This document shows, piece after piece, positions 49,440 to 60,267 of a stretch of DNA of 64,000 bases. Numbering within the stretch: position 1 is the first letter of the stretch; every line of letters starts with the position of its first letter. Source of the DNA: Magicicada septendecula. Lineage: Eukaryota; Arthropoda; Insecta; Hemiptera; Cicadidae. The notes beneath the pieces were generated by a model that was not told where the DNA came from, ran no database searches, and saw only the letters and a list, made by a program, of their open reading frames with translations. The stretch is from NCBI GenBank assembly GCA_034769895.1, contig CM068373.1:200550134-200614133 (forward strand). The letters run 5' to 3'. The translations under genes and the position numbers were made by a program.

Positions 49440-50130
49440 TTTGCAGTACCTGTTTAAACTCGCTGCCCTTCAGCAAGCCATATCATGGCCGTGTAGCTGG
49501 AGCAGCCGGTGAACTTTAATGTCTACTTGATGCATTTTAGCATCGACTAGGCGTGGTTTGCCCTTGTCGTTCGTACCCTCCACCGTGCCTTTGATAAGAG
49601 ACTTGAATAGGCTGCGGTGCCTCAGTAGCTGCCTTATCCAGGTGAGTCGTCTTTTCTCAACATTACCCGTGATAGCTTTGAGTCTACCGAACGCGCACTT
49701 TGGGTCTTCGTCACTTTGTTCAGCCAGGGAAACTTAGCATTTGCCGGTAACCAAACTTAAAAGCCGCTTCCTGAAGCTGGTCACGTAAAATTTACGACTA
49801 ACAGTTGAGCAAAATCATCTTTTCCGAGATTATATTGTTTTAAATTTTAGATAACCTCATTTAGTAGCTTGGTATCCACTGTAGGAACATAGATAAGAAA
49901 TATTTTCCTGCGTGACAACGGCGTTATCGTTTTGGCTAAATTCGTGCTTTGTCAACGGCCATCTTCTGGAAATTGCTTTTATTGAGTTTGAGATCGACCT
50001 TATTATTGCACTACTCAAATTTTTAAGCAGGAAGACTATTTCCTCTTCGGTATTTTCCAGGAGAATTGTATCATCAACACAGCGAAAATTAAATATTATA
50101 ATTCCGAGTCCTGTTTCTTTATAATACTCT
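49440..50130 (-). pseudogene. Second LINE fragment: RT YADD region and C-terminal tail
   Basis: On the minus strand CVDDTILLENTEEEIVFLLK (about 50035-50090) matches the (Y/F)ADDT catalytic block. Further on come WLNKVT (near 49730), LTWIRQLLRHRSLFKSLIKG with a following GTVEG (about 49560-49650) and GKPRLVDA, the usual tail of LINE ORF2 proteins. The block usually found between (YLG...LYGSE.W) is missing, so the copy has lost a middle part. It is not simply continuous with the fragment at 48.3-48.7 kb, which carries that middle block but lies downstream of the tail. Confidence 0.6.
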
Positions 50131-50511
50131 ACTGGCTCTATACAGTATCAATACAGAGTGTATTAGCTGGCTATATTGATACAGACTGACTGTATACAAT
50201 ACTGTATAAGAGAAACATTACGCATCCCTGGCTTAAAGCTGGCTCACAGTGTAGTAAAGTAGGTTTTTTAGGTAACAAGTACTAGTTTAGATAGAAAGGC
50301 TAAACTAAAGCAAACTGGTTTTTTCTACTCCGTGTTGCGACTGCTAGCAGAAAAATTTCTCTTAACTCGTCCAACTTAGAAACAGCGTATTGCCAAAGTT
50401 TCTTTACCAAATAGCTTTTTAATTTTTTCACAATTTTCTGGTGATTTCACGTTTTTTCCGTAAACAATTTAATGATAGTGTGTGTTGCAGATATATTTAT
50501 ATTTAAATGCA

Positions 50512-50519
50512 CATCTACG
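50512..50519. repeat. 8-bp target duplication, hAT family B left
   Basis: CATCTACG, repeated at 53557-53564 after the right end. Confidence 0.95.
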
Positions 50520-53500
50520 CAGTGGCGGCCCGTGCTTAGGTGCACGGTTGCACAACTCCCATTAAATCCTGTAAATCCCTCATAAACTGTATTTTAAATT
50601 ATAAAATTATGAAAAAAACAATAATTAATAAGTGTTTTCAAGCTAAATAATCGTAATTAATCATTTGTTGATTGAAAAGTGCAGAGCACTTAATGAAAAC
50701 CGTACACGCTCTCGCCGCGGTGTACTACGGGTATGTACACCAGCTGTGACGCGCTTGGTATATGGAGAAACACAATGTAGTTGTGTTCTGGCTGACTACA
50801 CTAGGATGTTCCTATTACTTCGCTATAGCTTTGCCTGGTGTGATTAGGGACTGCAAACTCCGCTTGTCAGTCACGGCGCCACCAGTATGTTGTAAATAAC
50901 ACGTGGTGCGACAGTTCGAATTTCTATGGTTATGTTGTTTTATTAGTTCAGTTCATTAGTGTCGGTCGAATTTTTTGTGAAGTTTATTGTTAGTGTTAGT
51001 ACAATTCATTGTTAAATATAAATATAAATAATAGTGCATATTAAAGGATTAAGGCGTCATAGTGTAAGATATTCGTTATATACAACTCGTAGGACGCAAT
51101 GATTTCTGTCGAAAACTTAACGAAAACACCGTTCAGTTTACGTCCAATTGAGGAAAAAATTGAAATTAAGAGAGTAGGTAGACCTACATCAGATCTTTCA
51201 AGTTTTAATCAAACTGTAAATTCAGGTAATAGAATTTTTAATCGTAAATTTACAACAGACTTATACAATAAATATTCCTGGTTATGTGGGTGTGACACTA
51301 AAATTGCATTATTTTGTTTTCCTTGTATATTGTTTGGAGGGGAGGAGACTTGGACTAAGACTGGATTTAAAGACTTAAACCATTTTAATGACAGAACTAA
51401 AAAACATGAGGCTTCAGGTACCCACATAAAAAATAGTTTACAGTTAGCATTGTTAGGAACAACTAACATAGCAGAACAACTAGATACAGCTTATAGGAGA
51501 AATATTGTAGCTCACAATGACCAAGTTAAGCAGAATAGATATGTGCTAAGTATTATTATCAACTGTAGCCTATTCGTTTCTGTGGTGTGTTTGAACTAGC
51601 TTTAAGAGGCCACGATGAGTCTCAAGAATCAAATAATCCAGGAATTTTTATAGGGTTAATAGATTTTAGTGCAGAGCTAGATACAGTTTTAAAAAACCAT
51701 CTTGAAACTTCATCAGTATTTAGGGGTACTTCTAAAACCATTCAAAATGAATTACTACAAATAATGCTAGAAGTCTGTCACGAAAGAATTTCAGATGAAA
51801 TTAAACAAGCAAATTTTTTAGCTGTTATTGCTGATGAAACCAGCGATGTATCTAATTTATACCAAGTAGCTGTTATCTATAGGTACATAGCAAAAAACAG
51901 ACCTGTAGAAAGATTCTGGACTTTTCTTAACCCTTCTCGTCATGATGCCAGGGCCTTAGCATCATGTATTCTTGATGAGTTAAAACACCACAAAATAAAT
52001 GAAACTCCCCAAAAGCTCATTGCACAGACATATGATGGAGCATCTGTAATGGCTGGAACTTCTAGTGGTGTACATGCAATTGTAAAAAATTGTTATGCCG
52101 ATGCCCAATATATTCATTGTCATGCACATCAGCTGAATTTAGTTGTGATGAAAGCTGGATCAATAAACAGGGAAGTTAGAGTTTTCTTTGCCAATGTTCA
52201 AGGTCTTTGCGCTTTTTTTTCAGTTAGTCCGCAAAGAACATCAATACTAGATGCAGTAGTAAAAAAGTGGTTACCCAGATCTGTACCTACCAGATGAAAC
52301 TTTCAATCGAGAAGTGTCACAACAATTTACGATCACAGGCAGGACCTAATACAGTGCATGAAAACAATATTAGATTTTGATCACATAAAAAATGACAGTA
52401 CTCTTTCACAGGCTTCTTGCCACTTAAAAGTTTTAGTAAGTCAAAACTTTATTTTTTGGCTCTCATTTTTTAGAAAAATTATGCCACTTACTGACATACT
52501 CTTTAATCAGCTCCAGAAAGTAGATATTGATCTCACTGTTATAAAACGGTCGCTTACAAGTTTTGGAGAAAATGTGTTGAAAATCAGAAATAATAGAAAT
52601 AATATTGACACAGACACTGGAGAGCCACAACAGTCATCACAAAGTTCACCTCCAAAGAAAAAGAAGATTGAAAAAACTGAGTGGAAGAGACAGGCGAAGG
52701 AAGTATGTGATGTGATTATATGCCAAATAAAGGAACGGTTTAGATTCACGAGCCATCTCGTAGGAGCATCTTTGTTCATGTCAGAAAAGTTTCCAGATTA
52801 TGATTCTAAATTTCCAGAAGACACTGTAAAAACTGTATGCAACGCTTACAATTTTCTCAATTTTAAAAAACTCTGTACGGAACTTGCAACAATCTATAGT
52901 GCAACGGATTTTAGAAGACTGTCAGGGGCTGTTAGTTTGTACTCTTTTTTCAAAGAAACTTTTAGTGAAGCTGTAAAACTCTTAGAAATTTTGATTACAA
53001 TACCAATGACCTCTTCTGAAGCAGAAAGATGTTTTTCGACACTTAAAAGAATAAAGACATTTCTAAGGAACACCATGTCACAAGAGAGGTCGTCTGCATT
53101 GGCCATGCTCTCAATAGAAAGGGACCTGATCATGGAAATTCCTGATTTCAATCAGAAGGTGATTGAAAAATTTGCCAGTCTGAAAGAAAGGCAGATGGAT
53201 TTTCTTTTCAAATAAGGGTAAGTGACAAAATTATTCCCAAGTATAACTATATTTTTCAATATTAATTGTGTCTACACAGTAAAATAGTTTATCTAAAGTC
53301 AATTAATACTAAAATAAATAGGCCTGTTATTACGTTAACTAATTTCAAAATAATTTCAATACATTTTTTGGATGCTGTTACACAGAAAATGTTATATTAC
53401 CATATAAGTCATAATTTTGAATTAAATAAAACAATACTAACTTTATCGTTCAGTCATATAAACTTAGTGATATTTTTGCATTTTCTATTTAAACAATTTA

Positions 53501-53556
53501 ATACCATCCAACCCACAACTGCAACCCCCAAAATTTTCAACCACCAGCCGCCACTG
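50520..53556 (+). mobile_element. hAT DNA transposon, family B
   Basis: The element is 3037 bp with ends beginning CAGTGGCGGC on both sides (10 matching bases, then imperfect) and an exact 8-bp target duplication. It carries one plus-strand transposase gene (51099-53215) without introns and with two lesions. The 5' non-coding part is about 580 bp and the 3' part about 340 bp. The family differs from family A (different ends and protein) and keeps the N-terminal zinc finger that family A copies lack. Confidence 0.93.
51099..53215 (+). pseudogene. hAT transposase, ZMYM1/TTF-type, two lesions
   Basis: The full-length gene is about 700 codons from an ATG at 51099. Order: VGRPTSDLSSF leader; TTF-type zinc finger (YSWLCGCDTKIALFCFPC and HFNDRTKKHEASGTH, residues about 60-115); DUF4371-like region (FELALRGHDES); FLAVIADETSDVSNLYQ (first Asp); IAQTYDGASVMAGTSSGVHA (second Asp) and YIHCHAHQLNLVV; a PPKKKKIEK basic stretch (possible nuclear signal); and a complete hATC domain (TSSEAERCFSTLKRIKTFLR, SSALAMLSIERD). 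Lesions: a frameshift near 51560-51590, and a TGA at 52295-52297 where the alignment expects Trp (TGG). Otherwise open. Recent death is likely. Confidence 0.9.
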
Positions 53557-53564
53557 CATCTACG

Positions 53565-56500
53565 TCAATATACTCACAAAACGAACAACAATGCTTACTG
53601 GTTACTCATCGACTAAGAATAGATAGTATTTTCCGCGCATTAGAAAGTGTTACCAACTTCGGCATTTGTTTCTTCTATTTGAAGTATCAAACCAAATTAA
53701 AATTTAGTTTTGAACGCTCCTCATAATAGCATTAAATGATGTCACGGTTTATTCATCATTCACATCGAAATAGACAAGTGTGCGCTCAACTTAAACAGAA
53801 TTAATATTAACAATACAACATATATTATAGCAAGCAAATTATTTTTCCTTACGTGCGCTCTTCCGACGCCTAGCAATGCTAAGAAAATTACTTTTAAATG
53901 TGACTTTGACCCAGTGAATGCTAACAACTTTGCAAGCAGGAATGTTTACTGTGGAATAAAAGTAGTTTCAATCAAGTAAACAACAATTATTTAATATTAT
54001 GTAGTTTCCTGTTATTGCTGAAGGTAAGTAGTAAATGGTTTCATTTTAAAACTATGTAACAAGAATATTAGTGACGAAACCAATTATCTCAACACATTTT
54101 ATATTAAGTATGCAATCTCTGTACCGTAGATACTCTTTAAAAATTAGATAAGGCTTCGCGGTTTTCTTGTCTAAGTTGTACTTTACTCCCTTGTTTGCAG
54201 CAGCCAGCGCGCAATATATTGAGGACAGGAAAAAAACTTTTTATATTACTGTCGCTACAGAGAATACAAAATTGCAATAATTGTATGTCTGGGAAATAAA
54301 TGAAATCAGTCTTCACATGCACCAGTTATATATCGTACTTAACCCATATTTTGATTTTATACGTTACTGAAACTGTTGCAAAATGTAATAAGTATTATTG
54401 CTATACAATTGTATTTATTGTTTGCTTGTGGTATTGGAATTTCTACTCGTATTATAATGAATCTTAGATATTTAGATGCTTCTGTTTTAATTTTCAGTCG
54501 TTATGTCGTGATACGTCACGTTACGGATGATAAGTAATGTTGTGGTTAATAAGAGTAAACAAGAGTGGAGAAAGCATGGACAAGATAAATGAAAAACATA
54601 CTGCGAAAGTATTACTGAATGAAGAGAGGGTACTTGAAGTTGAATAGTTCATGTACAGTAAAAACACTAATAGTGGGCAAAGTAAGAAACATATTTCAAA
54701 TAGTTTTAAACATGCAAAAGCCTGATTTTATAATAAATACAGTTGTTGACTGCTAAACAAAAAAGTTGGAGACAGGTAAAAAAAATGTAAATGAAAAATT
54801 ACAAGAAAAAAATTATAGGTTAATGAAATAAAACTTTACGGCTGTGAGACTTGGAAATGGAGGCCGAAGATTCGTTTTTTAAAATGTGCTGCTGTTAAAA
54901 GCAATTAAAATTACAGTCAATTGAGAAGCAGTTGATTATTTCTTTATAGAGTATTTGTGGAAGGAGAGAAATATTAAATGTACTATAAAGCGAAGAGAGA
55001 AACGTTTTGGCGGCGTTACGCGGTATGAAGAAAAGTTGCTCTCAAGAAAACTGTAGATTATAAGACCAAAGCTTTTGTATTTCAATAAAATATTTATTAA
55101 CATAAACTGCGTGCTTGCAAAAAAATAAAGTGAAAGAACAAAACGTAATCCATATGGGAAACAGCTGCCAAGCAATTTACGTATTTTTTACCTATGGAGG
55201 GGGATGAAATATAGGCGGCAGTCCATTGTTGAATGTATTCTTAGCCAGCTGCTGTGTCCTGTTAATCTAATGTGTTGTAATCAGTACGTTTCAAGCATTC
55301 GAAAACACAAAAAAAAAATAAATTTCAATAATCAGTACAAATCATTTTTTTAGTTTCATGATATGTATAGGGAAATGACTTAAGTCAATGTCCGCGGTAT
55401 CAACCAGGGCGCAAAGTAATGCTGATTATTTCTATGCTGGACTTATGCCAGTGCATACCCGTCATCAAAATAACGTTGCTAGAAAATTAAATTAAATTCC
55501 ATTTGAAAGAAAGAGTACTTATAATGTTACTTAGACTTAAAAGTAATTTCTTTAATGCACATAATTTATAGTTGGAAAATATGTACATGTATCACAGTGT
55601 AATTTATTGTAAATAAATTATTTATTCACTAATACATAAAAATATATTATTTAATAATTTGAACGCAAAGAAACAAATTTTAAAAGAAACGAGGAGTAAA
55701 ATATTCAAAAAATTCGTTTTCGGCGATAATACAAATGGGTTAGAGTTATGGATAATCACCAAAAGCCAACAAAGAAAACTACATCGACTAAAAGGAGATT
55801 ATTAGGTCTACTAAGAAACACTCACGGAGAAAATGCAAAACGACGTATTGAGAAAAAGCCTGAGAACACAGATATGGAATCTAAAATAGAAAAAAACGAC
55901 CTATGGTCTTTCATTCAGTCACATTTAGATAACAAGAGGGGGAAGGATAACTCGATGAGTGTATAAAGCAAAATTATTAAAAAAGAGTAGGGAGTAAGCC
56001 TAAATAAATAAGGCAGGATGGATTAAAGGAAATTCTGGAATCAAATAGGAATGTAATAGGAAAAATTAAAATAACACTACACCCGTGCGTTAATTGCTTA
56101 TTCAATTCATAGTGATTGAATAAGTAAGTAACATATTCAGATATAATGGGTAGGCCTATAATACGTAAAGCCAGCTTGTTGATAATTTTCTTTAGCGTCC
56201 GTTCTGAATTTTATTCTTGAATTAAATTTTTATTCAACACAATAACCGTGACTTTATATTAAATAAATTATGACTGTTTGTATTGAAAGAAAAATGTAGG
56301 TAATAAATTCAAAAATCTTTAAAAGTAGCAACATCACCAGGCTAAATACTGACGGTGGGCGTACTAAAAAAAAAGACGTTCACCGATTTAAAAGGAATCC
56401 TACAACAAATACTCCAAAGTCTTTAAAACAATGTTATTACTACGTACGTAATAGTTTTTCCATTTAAACATAAACAACAACAATAAAGTTAACGGTACAG

Positions 56501-57795
56501 CAAACCAAGTGGTTCAAAGCTTTTTCCAACAACAACAACAAAATAAGGACCTGCTTCATAACAAGCAGCAAAATTAAATTTTTGTTTTTAGGAAACTAAC
56601 TTACTGTAGTACACTAGTCGACTCATGTCATGCATATTCATCATTAAATCAAAGGTTATATGACATAATGTATTAAACATTTAAAGACTGTTTTTTTCTG
56701 AAATATAGGTAAAAATATTTAGTTTAAAAAGAAGACTTAATGAAACTTTATAAACACCACGAACGTGTGGCTTTGTCAAACTGGACACAGCAAGAATTAG
56801 ACAAACTGTAGACTTTATTTTTTAACTTTGGCATTAAATTTATGTCCCTTATCTGTGATTATGTTTTAATATAATAGTGTTTGCTATGTCAGAAAAACAC
56901 TGTCAGTAAGCTAAAATGTTAGACGCTGTAATTATGAATAATGCTGGTCTTGATAGTATAAGCAATTAGTTTAAACTTGTTGCAATACATTGTCATATTT
57001 TATAGTCTAATAGTCATATATTGATATTTCTTTAAACTATACTGTTGGGCTTGACAGTATCGCTGGCTATACTAAAGTTCAAACATATTAAGAGTAAATA
57101 TGATAGATCTTTTCATAGCTGATTCGTTGTCCAGTGAAACAGGATAAATATATAATAAGAACTCACCAGGAATTACGTTTAACGGTTTAAAATAAAAGTT
57201 TACTATGTGTGTGTGTGAGCGCGCGCGAGCTTGTAATAAATATAAGTTACATTATTGTGTGTGTTTTCTACGGATGGCAAATGTGACATGTGACATGGGA
57301 CAATGTTTTGTCCTTCACTATAGTCTTTATAAGAGCCAACTTAAATCATTCATTGTTACTGATATTTTATAGATACTTAACCATCCTGATATTGGTTATG
57401 ATGATGCCGACCGTCGAAATGAGAGGATGTAAAGAAGATACTGTTTTTGACACCTGACGACTGCCGGAAATCTCGATAGTTCCAACAAATACGATGGTTC
57501 ACTTTGATTCTCATTCTAACATACGTTTCTTAGTTTTGAAAATTTTTTACCTGCAATAACAAAAAGCATCGTCGGGGCTTGACTCAGACTATTTCAGTCA
57601 AACCTTCACTTCGAACGTCCCTGAGTAGTAGAGTTAAAAAATTAAAAAACCTAAAAAGCATTTCATAAATAGAAACACTGTTCCTATCTCAAAGTTTTAA
57701 CAATTAACTAGCTTGATAAATTATTTTAACATTCATTGTACAGATTTTTTAAGAAATCGTTTTTCAAAATATATTGTCTTTCCCGTTTAAAATAT
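53565..57795. other. Intergenic DNA, no supported gene
   Basis: A basic, lysine-rich 72-residue frame at 55748-55966 has no motif I recognise. A KLYGCETWKWRPK-like stretch near 54832-54872 hints at another LINE scrap. Small (CAA)n tracts lie near 56475 and 56527, and a GT/GC tract at 57205-57228. Confidence 0.45.
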
Positions 57796-58217
57796 TGTTA
57801 CGACCGTCTACTCGATCTTCGTAGGTACAGTGGAAACAAAATAAGTACAAGACTCCAATTAAGTCACTAAACACCAGCTTTAATTTTCACAGTTAAACAG
57901 TTCGTAATTAACAGCACAAATAAAAATTGTTCACACGCAATAAACAGTGTCTACTAATAGAGTCTTGCACAATTATAAAACACAAAACACAATAATTCTT
58001 TACTTTGACAAGCACTCAATCCACACTAGCGGAAGTCGCTCACGTAACTAACTGACAACACACAACTGGGGGTTGCGCGGCCCGCGGGTCGCGAGTAGTG
58101 CAGTGTCCCGAGTCTCAGAAAGGACTCCTGCCACTGGGTCTGTTGGAGTTCATTATATACTTTTAACTAATTATGGGGGGGGGTCTGAAGCGACCTGCGA
58201 TTGGTGGATTATACCAC
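57796..58217 (-). repeat. LTR (Gypsy-like), 3' part, in minus sense
   Basis: In minus sense it ends ...GGTCGTAACA at 57796. It shares CGTGTGAACAATTTTT, TTAAAGCTGGTG and AGTGACTTAATTGG with the solo LTR at 41.2 kb, and its last ~70 bp with the LTR at 41880. A TATA-like TATATAATGA (minus) lies near 58154-58163, and an ACCAATCG CCAAT-type site near 58200. The U3 side is interrupted at 58218 by the Jockey-type LINE. The rest of U3 probably lies at 62326-62392, where the outer end reads TGTTATGAG in minus sense. Flanking ATAT occurs at 57792-57795 and, overlapping the end, at 62392-62395. Confidence 0.6.
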
Positions 58218-60267
58218 CGGGACTAGCAAACGAGGCCGCTTCCAGGACTCACCTGGTCGCGGGGTGTATTTACCAAGTCCGGCAATGAGGGAATTGTGGG
58301 TCACTCTGTCGGAACGAACATAGAATCGTCGCGCCAGGCGTCTCACGGTGTCATCAAGAGAGCGGACACCGAGTCCTCTCCTCAAAAGACGAGAAGAGTA
58401 CCTCCGGGGGACTTTGCACGCGAGCTTCAGTCCCCGGTCGAGTACGCGCTGGAGCGTGATTCTATGACCACGAGCCAGGTATCCCCAAACAGGACAGGCG
58501 TAGGTAATCACGGGCAACACGTACGTGTTGACTATGAGCTTACCTAGCCGGGGGGTCATTGCCGGATTAGAAATCACGGGCCAGAGTCTACTGAGTTGCG
58601 CCGAAGCGCGTTGTCTGATGTAGTTTGTATGGGTTCGCCAGGTGAGTCGGGAATCCACGTGGAGCCCGAGGTACTTGACGCTATTGGTCCAGGGCACCTC
58701 GACGGGGCCTACTTTAAGCGGCCGAGGCCGCTTGCGTTTTCGCGAGAATATTACCGCGGCGCTCTTGGAAGCGTTAACGGCAACTCTCCAGTCATCGGTC
58801 CACCCGACATACGCGTCGAGTTGGCGCTGGAGCTTAACTGCCGCATAACTCGCGTTCGGCTCTGAGGCAAAAGCCGCAGTGTCGTCCGCGAACAGCGACA
58901 ATTTCACTCCAGGAACTCGGGGCGTGTCGTTGACAAACAACGAGAACATGAGAGGCCCAAGGACACTTCCCTTAGGGACGCCAGCGGTAATACGCCTCTC
59001 CGAAGAGAGAGCGTGGTCTACTCTCACTCGGAAGCTACGGTCTCGCAGAAAGCTGCCGATCAAGTGAACGTAGCAGTCTGGGAGAAGGACTTCCGTGAGT
59101 TTGTAGAGGGGTTGACCGCCGGGTCCGGCCAGTGCGGGGAGAGGCGCGCGTTTGCGCTTTCCCGTTAGGTCACTGGGAATCCGCCAGACATTACGGTCCT
59201 CGGCAGGGCCATCCATCTGTGTAACAGCTAGCTCCCAGTTGCGTCTATGGAACGTCAGCATGTCGCGACGCAACTTGCCGGACGCTCTGTTGAACGCAGC
59301 CTTGTCTGCCGGGTCACGAGTCCTCTGCCAGCGTCTCCGGAGGCGATTCCTCTCGCAAGCAAGCTGAGACACCTCTTCGGGGTCCGCTGATAGTCGGGCG
59401 TGAGCCCCGGCTTCATCCGGGAGGACACGTCAACCGCCGAGACTACGGCTGTGTCGAATAAGGCAACTGCCTCGTCGACATGCTGGGTAGTGTCGAGCGG
59501 GATATGCTCTGGTAGGCGGCGACTGAACGCCGGGCCAAAGCGGTCCCACTCGATTACCCGCCGCTCGTCGCGGACGGTGGCGTGCTGGGTAGCTATATGC
59601 ACACTGATAGGGCAATGGTCCGAGGACAGTTCCGAAATGACGGAGACGTGGACCGGGCAATAAACGCCCCTGACCGCGGCAATGTCCAGTACGTCAGGGC
59701 GGGAGTTGCCCTCGAGGGATAGTATGTAGGCCCGGTAGGACCCATGACTGTGACCCGAGCCACATCAGCATACCTGCGTAAGCGGGTCCCGTTTGGGTTC
59801 GCCAAGCGGCTCCCCCAATCGGGGTGCTTACAGTTCAGGTCGCCCGCCAGGACTACCCTCCTGTGTGCTCCAAAGACGGCCTCCAGATCGTTCGACAGGA
59901 GCTCCGTTTGTGGAGGCTTGTAAGCGGAAACCACGAGTAGACCGCCGAGAGCACCATGGAGCTCGACCGCGGTGCACTCGAGGTTCCGCCGCTGAGGCAG
60001 GACAACGCGGTGATGGCGAAGACTCGCCTTCACCGCGATGGCTGTGCCCCCTCCTGCGCGACCCGACCGGTCGTCCCGGTGGCACACGTAGTTGGGTAGT
60101 CGGAAACGACGATGCGGGGTCAGGTGCGTCTCGCCAAGAAGAAGCACGTCGGGCTTGTGACGGGCAACGAACTCTAAGAGCTCAGAATGCCGGGTAGCGA
60201 GGCCGTTGGCGTTCCACGCCACGAGCTCGAGGTCTCGCTTGAGGGATTGCCGTGGTTGTCCGTTCAT
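58209..60267 (-). pseudogene. LINE ORF2: endonuclease and RT, deleted and frameshifted
   Basis: Starts with MNGQPRQ at 60267. The APE-type endonuclease shows VAWNANGL, LLLGETHL (Glu), AGDLNCKHPDWGS, and SSDHCPISVHI in a second frame after a 1-nt loss near 59713. Another 1-nt loss near 59365 moves to the frame 59372-58209. The RT keeps GVPKGSVLGPLMFSLFVNDT, LFADDTAAFA (catalytic Asp pair) and VKYLGLHVDSRLTW, then a C-terminal domain. Between PLPALAGPGGQPL and YKLTEVLLPDCY (about 59110) the fingers and first palm motifs, including motif A, are missing: an in-frame deletion. No RT activity can be expected. Jockey clade is assigned by the ORF1/ORF2 architecture. Confidence 0.88.

Noticed and set aside
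54832..54872. LYGCETW-like scrap suggesting another LINE
   Set aside because: Too short, with no supporting blocks on either side; only mentioned in the region note.
55748..55966. 72-residue Lys-rich frame
   Set aside because: A-rich DNA gives Lys-rich frames; no motif recognised and no matching neighbour.
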